From: Isoetes taiwanensis
Lineage: Eukaryota; Streptophyta; Lycopodiopsida; Isoetales; Isoetaceae
Assembly (NCBI GenBank): GCA_021234155.1
Contig: JAJEKV010000765.1
Coordinates: 29,982-93,981 of the forward strand
Reading direction: 5' to 3'
DNA length: 64,000 nucleotides
Part shown: positions 10,556 through 20,889 of the stretch, one piece after another
Numbering within the stretch: position 1 is the stretch's first letter
Layout of the letters: each line of letters starts with the position of its first letter
The notes under the pieces: generated by a model
Told to the model about the DNA's origin: nothing
Database searches by the model: none
What the model saw: only the letters and a program-made list of their open reading frames with translations
Translations under genes and position numbers: made by a program

Positions 10556-10665
10556 AGAATAGAATAGAATAGAATAGAATAGAATAGAATAGAATAGAAT
10601 AGAATAGAATAGAATAGAATAGAATAGAATAGAATAGAATAGAATAGAATAGAATAGAATAGAAT
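10556..10665 (-). repeat. (ATTCT)22 microsatellite, LINE tail
   Basis: Twenty-two uninterrupted AGAAT units (ATTCT on the minus strand) sit exactly at the 3' end of the minus-strand LINE. They are an expanded version of the (TTCTA)n tail seen at 7,505-7,525 and about 20,890-20,915. Confidence 0.9.
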
Positions 10666-11289
10666 AGATTTTTAGCGTCCCACGGAGACCGAATGGCCTA
10701 TGGGACCCAAACAAAAAAGAGAGCAGCAAACGTATTACTGACAGGATTAAAAAACCCCCGTCCCGAAGGGTTTTCGAGGGAAAAACCTTAGCAGTAATAA
10801 GTCTGCTGGCATGTTGTACAATTGTGCAGGACAGTTCAATGCCATCCCGGAAGACACAACTGAGTCTGTGCATCCATAACCTCCTGGAGGTATGACCCCA
10901 ACAAACCCACTGATGCCGTATTCAACAACTCATGCAATGGTTGGCCAGGCACTAGCAATCGATCATACCGCTCCTTGATATGGGCAAACGCTGGGCAGAC
11001 CTGGAGGGCATGACATTCATCCTCAATGGCGCCCTGGTGGCAACACTGGCAAAGCCTTTGCTCTCATGCTTCCCGAGCCCAATGTCCTGTCTCAATACGA
11101 AGGCGATGTGCACCCATGCGAATGGAAGCTATAAGTCTGCGCTTCTTCATGGGCAACTGGGTGTATAAGTACTGGTGTGGGTCTCTCATGAGCCTGGGAT
11201 TGACTTGCTGCTGATAGTGTGCCAGCTTAACGTGCGTCAGAGCATCTGCATCCCAGAGCTTGCGAAGGAAAGTAGCATCTAGGTACAAC

Positions 11290-12672
11290 TTAAGTGCCTT
11301 GTGATCTTTCTTTGTCCTTACATGTACACATCTGTTTGCCTGTACACCCCAGCGTGAGAACCACTGAGCTTGCTTGTCCTTCCGACAGGCTTTCAGGCGT
11401 TGGGGACCCATCACCATGGCCAAAGCAAGGTTGGCAAACGTGTATCACCCATAGCGACCACCTTCTGGAAGTAAAATGATATGGCGTTCCAATGCAGCCC
11501 GTTGAAGGCTGAAAACTTTGTCTCGGAGTAGGATCACGGGTTTGGGTGGACTTTACCCCAAGGGCTCGTGCCAAGAAGGCTTTCTGCACCTGCTCGAGGT
11601 CATTCCAGGTGTTGAGGGATATCACCGGACCCCATACTTCTGCCCCATATAAAAGGACCGGCTCGACCAATGCCCGAAATAAGTGTGACAACTCTGCCTT
11701 GTGGCTGTTGTTCTGCATGGCATAGAGTGCTTTCCAACCTGCCGTGACCCACAACCTGATGGCAGCATCCCAATGGGTGGTAGTAGAGAACTCGATCCCC
11801 AAGTACTTGTAGGTCGGAGCCACTTCCACATCCTGTCCCTGGTAAGTGAATGAGGGAAGCCTTGGCTGACGGGATGATGAGACTAGCAGCACCCTAGTTT
11901 TGGCCAAGTTAACTCGTATGCCGGTGAATCGGCAAAAAGTGTCGAGAGCATCCAGGTGAGGTTGCATGTCCTCTGGACTATAGGCCAGGAGGTTGACATC
12001 GTCAGCATATATGAGTTGCCGGATTGTTTGATGCATGAGATGGGCGCTCGCACCTCCATGCTCAGAGAGCCAATCTTCCAGCTGGTCAATGTACAGGCCA
12101 AAGAGTGTAGGGGAGAGGGGGCAACCTTGACGCACTCCAATACTACTGACGACCGGCTGTCCTGATGATGTGATACGGCCTGAGCATGCCTCGCATGACC
12201 TATACACGCATTTACGCAAGTCAAGGGGAGTCCCCAGCCGCCAGCAGTCCGTCCCATAACCCGTCGGGAACCTTTGTGTCAAAAAGCTTTTGTGAAATCC
12301 CGCGAAACAACGATGAGGGTTTTGTCGGTGATTCCTGCTATCCTCAATCAATGTGCGCAGAGTGAAGATATGGTCAATGGTGGGATGCACGGGCGAAAAC
12401 ACGCCTGTGTGAGAGCTTCGCATCTGCCTCCTCGCCCATATTGTCCGGCCCCGCTGCTCAAGGATGCCACCAACAGTTTTGCATAGAGGGAGTGACCATA
12501 ATAGTGCGATAGTTGGCGGGCATTGAGGGTCCCCCGCCTTTGTATATGGGCACAACTCTACTAGTGGTCCTTTGTGGAGGGAAGCCTTCTTGCAATGCTT
12601 TGTTGAATAATGCCGTGAGAACAAGGCACCGGTGGAGGCCCGGCCCATTTCGAAGTTCCTTTTGCATGCCAT
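11290..12672 (-). pseudogene. LINE reverse transcriptase (ORF2, partial)
   Basis: A 460-codon minus-strand frame covers most of the LINE reverse transcriptase. It contains SSIGVRQGCPLSPTLFGLYI (RT motif 4), LIYADDVNLLAYS (catalytic YADD box), NLAKTRVLLV and YKYLGIEFS (motifs 6-7), then LFRALVEPVLLYGAEVWGP and ARALGVK. Upstream, the FxDFxKAFD-type block is in another frame near 12,280-12,300, so at least one frameshift separates the finger region. The frame after about 11,420 continues as 11,064-11,423 (QLPMKKRRLIASIRMGAHRL), another shift. The RT would copy LINE RNA at a nicked target. This copy is probably inactive. Confidence 0.8.
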
Positions 12673-13084
12673 CTAAATCTATTTGCCTTCCCATTAGCCG
12701 GACGTTGTAGGCCCATGATGACATCCCCTTCACGCGGATGACGAGCCATGCCTATCCGTGGAGGGATCGGGTGTCCGTCCCCAGCCGGTCGTAAAAGCCG
12801 CCAGGCATCGTACCCATTGCTCAGGGTGATGTTCCCTATGGGTCGGGTGCGGTCTTACTCAAGACCCTTCTCTAGAATGTCTTGGGGTGCCGCATCCGGA
12901 GACCAAACATCTGTTGCTGATGCTCTGCGAGATAGCTGGCTTTCTTGTTCTTGAGGAAGGAGCGGTATTGACTGATGGCCTGTGGGTGGGAGGTCACATC
13001 AGTGACTTGCCGGAGTGTGCGCTTGAGCTCCCGACACTCATCATCGAACCACCTGTTGCGGGGAAAGGTGGTAGCGCCCGAGGG

Positions 13085-13380
13085 TCACCGTGAGCGGCCT
13101 CTCCCAAAGCATCTCGGTATCGGGGCCGCCGGGTGAGTCGGTATGACAGCATCATTGAAGTGTGGGGAATTGTAGCGGTCCTGCCAGGTCATGCTTAAGC
13201 AGCTGGGCATAGATCCCTGCACGGCGGTAGTCCAGGCGCAGCTGAGGCACCTGGGGTGTTGAGGCAGTAGATGCACGGGGAGCTTGCCAATGGAGATGCA
13301 CGAACAGGGGCTGGTGGTCCGAGTCCACTTCCTCGTCCCGAGTGACTGTTCCAATGGAAAAATGGGCAACCAGGCAAATC
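13085..13380 (-). pseudogene. LINE endonuclease C-terminal remnant
   Basis: In the minus-strand frame around 13,290-13,370 the sequence reads AHFSIGTVTRDEEVDSDHQP and then LFVHLHW. The SDHQP segment is the terminal SDH motif of the endonuclease domain. The element is truncated just upstream of this point, so the rest of the endonuclease is absent. Confidence 0.65.
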
Positions 13381-15983
13381 TATAGGAAGTAAATAGAATT
13401 TGCATAACAAGATTTGTTTTTCCTGACACTTGCCTTCATCATATTCGTCCACCAAGTAACTTTCAAAGCTTATGTCTAAGTTAAGACCTATTACAGTTAA
13501 AATGAGGTGTTCAGAATCATCCGCATTATCTCACAATATAGGGATATGAGCCCTCCCCTTACAATAAATCTCACCACAAGACCACCAATGTCCAACTACA
13601 AAAGCATTACCCCTACAAATTACTATTAAAGCCAGGCAACACCGAGCACCATTACTAGTATGTTATAATTACGACTAAAAATAATTATGTTAATGTGCAC
13701 ATCTCATATTATGTTGGGAAAGGTTGTATGCAAGGATATTGTTTGGTATTGATGAAAGATGGGATAAAGCTCCACTCAAATATAAAATTGTGGCATCGTA
13801 CCACATGTAATGACGAAGATAAATATCATTATACTTCACTTTAAATTATATAAAATTTCGCAAGTATACCATCAAATCTAATACTTCACAAGTAAATAAT
13901 AAAAAAATATACCATCAAATCTAATACTTCACAGTAAATAATAAAAAAATATTAGCAAGAAAGTCTATGAAGTGGTTAGGCAATTGGTATCACCATGTTC
14001 AAGCATAGATAATAAATATAGTCAAGACGGTGGTAAAATTGTGGATAGGGGTATGGGTTGTGCTCTCCTCGTGAGGGAAAAGGACTGTGTGATTGAAGAG
14101 GAAGATATGCAAGGATATCATATATGAACATGGGATGGGTCCCCGATCCTAATTATTTATGAGATAACGACGTTGCAAGTCTCAACAAAATATGCCGTAC
14201 GTGAATATATGCTATATGCTGTGTATGTTTAAGATGAGAGCATAGTGTTGTTGGAATTTATGACTCATTTTGTCTAGGAGCATATACCAAATGCATGGCA
14301 AGGAGTGAGATGAGACATGACGAGGGCTAGAGTAGCCACAACATTGGGTGGATAAGGAAGTAAACTGATAAACAATCCCACGTAGTGGTCTTAACTGGGC
14401 CATGAACATGGCGAGAAGTCTTGATTCCATTCAATTCTGATGATGACGATGATGATATGATAAGATTTAATTGTGCGACGAGGGACTTTACACTTAATCA
14501 TTACTTTGATAGCACTGCAACATGACATCGTGTTGCATTTGGATAGGGCGAAAAATGTGGTTAAACAACTACAGATCGTGGTGTTAACTAGGACAAAGAA
14601 TAACTAGATGCTGTTAACTGAGGCAACTAAGACAAAAAATAACTACTTACTGACACCGTGATGTTGGCATTATCTTGTTGAGGACGCGTTGAAAGATCAG
14701 AATGATGTGTGTGAATGAAGTGCCATGTTGAAAAAGCTATGGAGGATGATTACGGGGGGTTATTGTCAAGTGGTGCTGGCAGTTTAAGAGAATCATGGCA
14801 AGGGGAGTTGGAAGGGGGTTCTAGGAATGTTGTTGATGTGAGGAAATATGCACTTCCCAAATATAATACAAGGGCAAAGTCAATAAGGTAATCTTAGCCA
14901 AGATTGTGAAAATCTAGACCAACAAACAAGTAAAATGGCTAGGGCAAAAAAAAAGGAAGGGGGGACAACACACGAATCTCGGGGAAAAAGGTCGCATAAA
15001 TTGGGCGAGGACGGCAGCGTGCATTTAAAAAACACAACATTGGTCGTCATGCGGGAGTACTTGGTACAGCTTTTATTTGAACTTTCATACCTACTAATGT
15101 AAGGAATGACGTGGCAGCATCATCTAGATTCCTCGTAAAAAAGTCTTGTTTGTTGTTTAATCTATCGCTCTAAATGGGAACCCTTTATTAACCATTCGTG
15201 AGCGGGAACTCACAATTTCAAATAACCATTAGATTCATTACATTAGTACATTCTAGCATATACTATACTACCTTGTAATAAATAGCAATATATCAATATT
15301 CCGTATACATTGTATACATGAATGTTTCCTCAGCTTAGATTTTGATGTGTTAACACTCTCCCTTGAAGAAACATTCATGTGATGTGAAATGTAAGCTGAT
15401 CCAAATTCTAAAGGTCAGAATAAATCGATGGAACGTAAGGTAAAACACTTTGAATGAAAGTAAAATCGATGGAATGCAAGATAACAGTGCTAAATTGGCG
15501 AGAAGTCAGCGTAAAACCGATGGAAGGGAGAAGACGGCAGCCTAATTGGTCCAATTTTTTTTGGGCAACATTTAGTAAACGAAAAATTGGACCAACATTT
15601 AGCAAAAGAAAGTATGCAATTGGCTCTGTGGCCAAAATTTGGATTAGCTTACATTTACGTCAATATAGGTTGTTTATGAGGAATCTTGGTATGCAATTCT
15701 AGATGATGGATTTCCCACCATTCAACTACCATCATCATTGCAAATTCATGCATGACACTTCAAGTTATTCTTGATCTCAATGATTCATTCTTTTTGCTAT
15801 TTCTTGAAGCCCAGATTTGGACTTGTGTTCCCCTCCATCACCTCAGATTTTATGCTGCTAGATAATGCAGCCAAATTTATCAATGCGGATACGTGGTGTC
15901 AGATATTGAGGTCTGATGTTCATGGGAACATAATAATCGTGCGTTGAGGCTGGTTCATGGGAAACCAACCTTACCTTTAATGT
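13381..15983. other. Featureless AT-rich intergenic stretch
   Basis: No coding region or known element is supported. A tandem duplication lies at 13,865-13,955. The many short frames have no motif. Confidence 0.4.
13865..13955. repeat. Two-copy tandem repeat, about 45 bp
   Basis: ACCATCAAATCTAATACTTC followed by an AATAATAAAAAAATAT tract occurs twice in direct succession with a one-base difference. Confidence 0.8.
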
Positions 15984-16006
15984 AAAAAAAAAAAAAAAAA
16001 AAAAAA
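15984..16006 (+). repeat. A23 tract
   Basis: Twenty-three consecutive adenines follow a non-repetitive 200-bp stretch. This could be the tail of a short retroposed sequence, but no target duplication was found. Confidence 0.6.
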
Positions 16007-16327
16007 TCTAGGGCCAAAATCACAGGAGATGGATTTCATCACCAAGAATCACACCCAGGCCAAGCAGTTACTAGCTTAAACTGCAACCTGCTATAGATTA
16101 TTTATTGCATATACCAAAATACCATGTTATCCGTAGAAAGACGATACGTAGGGTAAGAAATTGTTTAGATTTTTTAGCCAGTTGGTTGGTAGTGCCCGAA
16201 TACCCTGGTGGCTGATATGGGGATTGGGATAGCAGGGACCTAGTATCAGCCAGGCCTGCCGGAAAGAAGCGGGTGGGTAGTTGAGAAAAAGGAACACGGG
16301 CAGAAAGATAAGAACAAGGAAGAATTT

Positions 16328-16334
16328 ACGTGTC
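16328..16334 (+). promoter_or_regulatory. ABRE-like ACGTGTC element
   Basis: ACGTGTC, a form of the abscisic-acid response element core, lies about 1.0 kb upstream of the OXS3-like start codon. A single short match can occur by chance, so this is only suggestive. Confidence 0.25.
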
Positions 16335-17353
16335 AGAGTGGATCGGGTACATAAGAAGAAGCGGATATGGCGCTGCGCAGTTAAATAAGGGCTCAGAACC
16401 GAGGATAAGCAAGTAAGAATGGGACCCAAAAGGCGAGGAAGCAGATAAGGCTTTGCAGTCTCGCAGCAAAACAAAAACAGCCCACTTATAAAATAAATTA
16501 ATTGCAGCACCCGAATCACATCAATCGGGTACACCATAGCTTAATCTTCATTATGATTCGCAACTTGCGGCCCTCAATTTTCCATTCCGATAATGAATCC
16601 GATCCGATCCAGGCAGGCTTGAAAAAAATATTTGCCCAAATTCAAAAAATAGCACAGATTCGCCGGAATCAAGGCACATTCTAGCGAGACAGGATAAGAC
16701 GCGTTGATCTCATCCGATTCAATGCATTTGGGCAGTAAGGATATGGCTGTGTTGGATGAGGGGCGCCAGATTTGGCAGAGGTGAAGCTTCGCCGGAATTG
16801 GCTATGGCGTTTGAGGTGGGGCTTTAGGGCTTACGTGGAGATTTCGGGGCCAAAAGGCAGGAAAAAGACGGATTTAGAGGACCCAAAAGCTTGAAAGGTA
16901 GACTGGGACATGCCACATAATATAAGGCTCTGCCGGAGTTGAAGAATAGGCTTGACCTTATCCGCCAAGTAAGAGTTTATCATAAACTGTGTCAAAAGGC
17001 AAGAAAACTGGTCTGCAAGCAACCTGGGCCTTGTCTTTGTTTTTGGGCTTTGTAGATCCGGTCCATTGCTTGGCTCTCATCCGTTGCCTCAGCAGCTTAA
17101 ATATTCGGCCGCCGATTTGCTTCCTCAGTCCGGAGGCTCCAATCCAATTGCGCCCTATTAATATTTCTTGATTCATAGATTCGTACCAGTTTGAAGCGCC
17201 TTAGCAGCGATTTGCAGCGATCTGTAGCGTTTGGAATTTTTTAGAAGTGTTTTGATTCTTGGGTTCTTGTTCTTCCTCTGCGAATTGAAGCGTTCTTGGA
17301 TCCGATTCTTGGAAAACGATTGAATTTCTGAGTTGTGTTTGGACTGATCCGGC

Positions 17354-18133
17354 ATGGATGTTCTTAGCCCTTGGGATTCTCCCCGGAAGCAGAAAAGGGT
17401 TTCGTTCGAGACTACAAATGGATTTGCGAAACCAGGGCTAGATCTTTCTGTTACTCCGGCGCCCATGGATGTACAGAACAGGGTAATGGAAGAATGCGCT
17501 TCTGCGACTTCTTCGTCTTCCTTGTCCATCTCCGGCGGAAGATTTAGCCCTGGTTTATCCACAGAGAGCTCTAGCGAGGATATGGAAGAAAACGAAGTGC
17601 AGAGTTCTTTCCGAGATCTCCCCGACCAGACTGTACCTCCGGAACAAGAAGATCAACCAAAGTAAGCCAGTTCTAGGTTTCTTTCTTTCTTCTTTTGCAT
17701 TCAATTTCCTGCTCTGTTTCTTACCTTAGATCATCCCTCTGATTACAGAAAAGGCCTGTCTAAATTTTTCGGCGGAAAGAGCAGATCGTTCTCTTCGTTA
17801 GCAGATGTTTCTTCGCTTAAAGATCTGCCCAAACCTGAAAACCCATATGCCAAGAAATGGAAACGGCTCAAGAACCTGGAAGGCCAAGCGAAGAAACAGT
17901 TCTACCCGCCCTGCAATCCGGCAGGAAGAATAACGAAAAAATCCGGTTTGGGCAGTAGCAGTAACCTTGCATTAGCATTTGCCATGTCCGAAGGCCTTGA
18001 ATCCATGGATTGGACATTGTCCTTGAAGGAATTGAATTCTAGTTCGCTGCCCAGATCATTTTCCATGGCTGAATTCATTGTAAAACGGGAGCCCAGATCC
18101 CCTGCTTGGGGCACTACTTCTAGGGTTCATTAA
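17354..18133 (+). CDS. OXS3L: OXIDATIVE STRESS 3-like nuclear stress-tolerance protein
   Basis: Two coding exons, 17,354-17,661 and 17,749-18,133, join in frame into a 230-residue protein. Exon 1 is rich in serine and acid (SSSSLSISGG, STESSSEDMEENEVQS). Exon 2 opens with the family hallmark GLSKFFGGKSRSFSSLAD, then DLPKPENPYAKKWKR, where basic residues suit a nuclear protein. Arabidopsis OXS3 is a nuclear, chromatin-associated factor that gives tolerance to oxidative stress and cadmium; this role is inferred from the family. The start is favoured by good context (GGCATGG) and no ATG in the roughly 190 bases before it. Length and domain order fit the family. It lies between the arms of the inverted duplication and appears intact. 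Confidence 0.85.
17662..17748 (+). other. Intron of the OXS3-like gene
   Basis: The 87-bp intron starts GTAAGC after CCAAA and ends in GATTACAG. Its pyrimidine-rich centre (TTTCTTTCTTCTTTTGC) and the restored reading frame, PKKGLSKFF across the join, support it. Confidence 0.85.
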
Positions 18134-18733
18134 CTGTACCGGACTTGGCTATGGCGGATTAGAGCTTCTGCCGGACTTAGAAAATGTCTGATTTGATGGA
18201 AATTTTAAGTTTTAAGATTCTGCCTCACTTGAATGTGGCGGATTGAAAGACACTACAGCTTCGCCAGACTTGGCTATGGCGGATTTATGAATTTTAGCTT
18301 TGTACAGCACAGAACACGAGGATTTGAGTCCCTTGACGCAGAAACAGGTATAGAAACCAAATTTTTTACAAAATGTTAACAGAACAGAACAGGCAGGTCG
18401 ATCTGAGGGAATGAAATTGCCCTTGATGGATCGATTTCTTCACTTTTTTTGTTGAAGGGAAGAAGAGATTTCTTTCCCTCTGTGTTGTACTGGAATGAAT
18501 AGTCCATATTTTGAGGAAGATTTGTAATGTAAAGGCCTGCTTCCAAAGCCTGAAAGATTTGATCTCTGGCTGCACAGCTCATGATTGACTCGCAGATAAG
18601 TATGGTACTAACCAACAGGAATACAATTTGATGGAAATTAGGTTACATTTCCACTTTGAAATCTACGATTATTCTATTTCCTATGACAAGTGCCCATTGA
18701 GGAAAAAACCTAATCCTTCAAGAATTGGCCCCT

Positions 18734-18800
18734 TGTTTTGGAAATAGATAAGACGTTTTTTTTTTTTTTTTTTTTTGTTTTGGAATAGATAAGATGGGTT
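18734..18800 (-). mobile_element. Poly(T) tract flanked by a short duplication
   Basis: TTTTGGAAATAGATAAGACG precedes a run of about 21 T and is followed by TTTTGGAATAGATAAGATGG. A homopolymer bracketed by near-identical 18-bp copies is what a retroposon insertion truncated down to its tail would leave. Simple local duplication is the alternative. Confidence 0.45.
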
Positions 18801-18859
18801 TTTTTTACGTCCATGGCCAGAGCAAAGGTCCATAGCCCAAATGAAACTGGGGGATAAAA

Positions 18860-19040
18860 CTCCCTCACAAAAACAAAATAAGCAAACAAAAACAACATAT
18901 AAAGATAAGGAAGATCACGACTATTGGAATGAAGATGGATAAGCATTAGAATGAAGATAAACATCAGATAAAGATAAGGAAGAACGGGACTATTAGAATG
19001 AAAATGCATGTGTAGAGGATAAGCATTAGAAGGTGTAGAG
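18860..19040. repeat. Degenerate tandem repeats (GATAAGGAAGA / AGAATGAAGAT)
   Basis: Units containing GATAAGGAAGA, ACTATT(G/A)GAATGAA and GGATAAGCATTAGAA recur two to three times each, indicating an eroded tandem array. Confidence 0.6.
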
Positions 19041-19294
19041 GATGAGCATCCCAAGAGCCAAGTATTGTATATATATCGAACACAATCATGTTTAAACCGC
19101 GTGTTATTTGGGACATTGTAATGTTAAAGCCACATCAAAAAAGAAATATACGGAGTTTGGTGAACTTAGCACTTTTGTGGTGATTTAAGGATGGTTTAAA
19201 CATAATTATGTCTAATATTTATACATATTAATCCTAAGCAGATAAAATGGGATCTGTCGATTTATGTTTGCATCAATAAGGAGATGCTTGATTT

Positions 19295-19576
19295 ATGTTT
19301 GTATCAATAGAGGGATGCTTAACTCATAGGCTTGTCAAGAAGCACGTAGGTTATATCACAATTGGAGGAAATATATCAATTGTTGGCCTAATCCAAGCTT
19401 TGCATTATCAACAATTGCGTATATTTGCATCTTTCTTGCAAATAAAAGACACGATGGTGAAATTTTTTATATCAAATCGACCGGCATCGAAAATGCAACC
19501 TCTGGGTGTCCATGTTCATTATTCGGTAGAACCGATGAATAAAAACCTGGGCATAATTTCCACCATTTCAACCTGA
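19295..19576 (+). other. Unidentified reading frame, possibly retroelement-derived
   Basis: A 94-codon frame reads LTHRLVKKHVGYITIGGNIS and IVGLIQALHYQQ. The spacing of hydrophobic and glycine residues faintly recalls the gag-like ORF1 of Athila-type retrotransposons, but I cannot confirm this. No neighbouring frame extends it. Confidence 0.2.
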
Positions 19577-20889
19577 TTGGTTAGAGTTATGTCCCCATAG
19601 GTCACGTGCTTTGTAACTTCCAGCATTTGTTCCAAATCAAAATTACACCTAGTTCTTTTGCCAAATTGATCTCTATGTTTAATGACTAATGGTTTCATAA
19701 CAAGATAGTTTGATTGATTAATAAGATCAGGCTATGTTCAATGTTCTTGTCTCATTAACCATATGTTATGGCACAAGTGAAGGGGATAACTAGATGATAA
19801 GTGAATGTAGAATGTGCAAGATCACAAGGCAGGCAAAAATGGACATGAAATGGGATAACGTGGACAACACGGGTAGGCCAACTAACATAATCATGTAGTA
19901 TATTCCTTGGTCGGCATGCTTGTGCTCTCATGAAAGAGCAATACAATACATATTAAATCGAAGTTAGGCACATGGGAGATCCCTTATATTCTATTGGTTG
20001 AATATATAGGTAATATGTTTGAAAATTCATTCAACCTATGATAGAAGGGCCAATATACATATATACTCTTGATTTAGTAAAGGTATAAATTGAAATTGAG
20101 TTGAATTGTTTTCTATCATGCTCGAGAAAATATAAATAAGATATTGTTGTTTTATAGTAGGCAGGAGGAGTTAACGAACAAAAGCACCACTAGGGGTGGT
20201 TTGTTAAGGTACAATGTACCACTATTTAGGTCTATTATTTGGATAGACTTGTCCTCTACGACTCTATGCTATCTTGGGGTTTCAACTATTACATGTGCTT
20301 GGTCTCCATTATAGATTCTTTGCTATCTTGTTAGGCAATATGCAACCACTGGGGAGGACATTGCGTGTAATTCACTATTGGCATCATGCTTCATAATCAA
20401 CTATACAAATGCACAATGAATGGTGATGTTTCTTGTACACCAATATAGGTCTCCAACACCAACAAGCCTAAACTTTGTTACGTACAAGATAAGGGAATGA
20501 AATGCAATATGAGGTTGCTAATATTCATGAAGTAGGATCTAAACTGGAGTTTTAAGACAACATTATCAAAAAAGGGGACAATAATTGTTGACAAATTCTT
20601 GATGCTATGAACTTGTCATGTTCTATCATATAGGAGGAGTTATTCGTAGTTGCAATAAAGTTCAAGTTTAAAAGTAAAGATATCCTAGAAGAAATGGAAG
20701 TGCATTTTGGTAATGCCACATGCTCCTCCCTAACAAAAAGTGGATTGACGACTTCGCAAAACATGTAAGAAATTATAATAAAGTTTCCTTATTCAAAATC
20801 GATTCCACCACTTCTCCATTATTTGTATAAATTTAGAGGCAACTTAGCTTTTCCCTAGATATTCTCTGGTGATAATAAAGTTTCGATAT

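Larger units (their letters stand above)
10556..13380 (-). mobile_element. LINE with RT, 5'-truncated in the endonuclease
   Basis: The best-preserved LINE of the window runs from within the endonuclease (about 13,380) through the reverse transcriptase to a 3' UTR and (ATTCT)n tail at 10,556. The 3' UTR (about 10,666-10,830) matches the LINE ends at 7,262-7,521 and about 20,890-21,130, which defines one family. It is GC-richer than the AT-rich sequence on both sides, consistent with a younger insertion. No clear target duplication was found because the tail has expanded. Confidence 0.8.
16661..18285. repeat. Short CGCCGGA-TTGGCTATGGCG motif family around the gene
   Basis: Related short segments occur upstream (16,661; 16,763; 16,789-16,810; 16,931) and downstream (18,138-18,160; 18,169; 18,259-18,285) of the OXS3-like coding region and not inside it. 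The best copies read CTTCGCCGGAATTGGCTATG upstream and CTTCGCCAGACTTGGCTATG downstream. They look like remnants of one repeated unit, or regulatory sequence, on both sides of the gene. Confidence 0.55.
18286..20889. other. Mostly featureless spacer
   Basis: No gene is supported apart from one weak reading frame at 19,295-19,576. The stretch holds a poly(T) insertion-like tract (18,734-18,800) and degenerate tandem repeats (18,860-19,040). Confidence 0.4.

Noticed and set aside
10556-10665. CRISPR-like regular repeat array
   Set aside because: The repeats are contiguous pentanucleotides with no spacers, in a plant nuclear context.
10475-10873. 132-codon minus-strand frame with repeated Ile-Leu-Phe-Tyr-Ser
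   Set aside because: It is the (ATTCT)n microsatellite translated; the pentanucleotide stays open in every frame.
11883-12257. Alternative minus-strand frame overlapping the LINE RT
   Set aside because: It is a shadow of the main reverse transcriptase frame. Only the latter has YADD and the other RT motifs.
15984-16006. Processed pseudogene or SINE ending in the A23 tract
   Set aside because: The preceding 300 bp has no coding or tRNA-like promoter signature, and no flanking duplication was found.
17173-17562. 129-codon minus-strand frame over the OXS3-like start
   Set aside because: It overlaps the 5' UTR and exon 1 in antisense and shows no motif; the plus-strand gene explains the region.
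17902-18114. Minus-strand frame opposite OXS3-like exon 2
   Set aside because: It is antisense to a conserved exon with family motifs on the plus strand, so it is a codon shadow.
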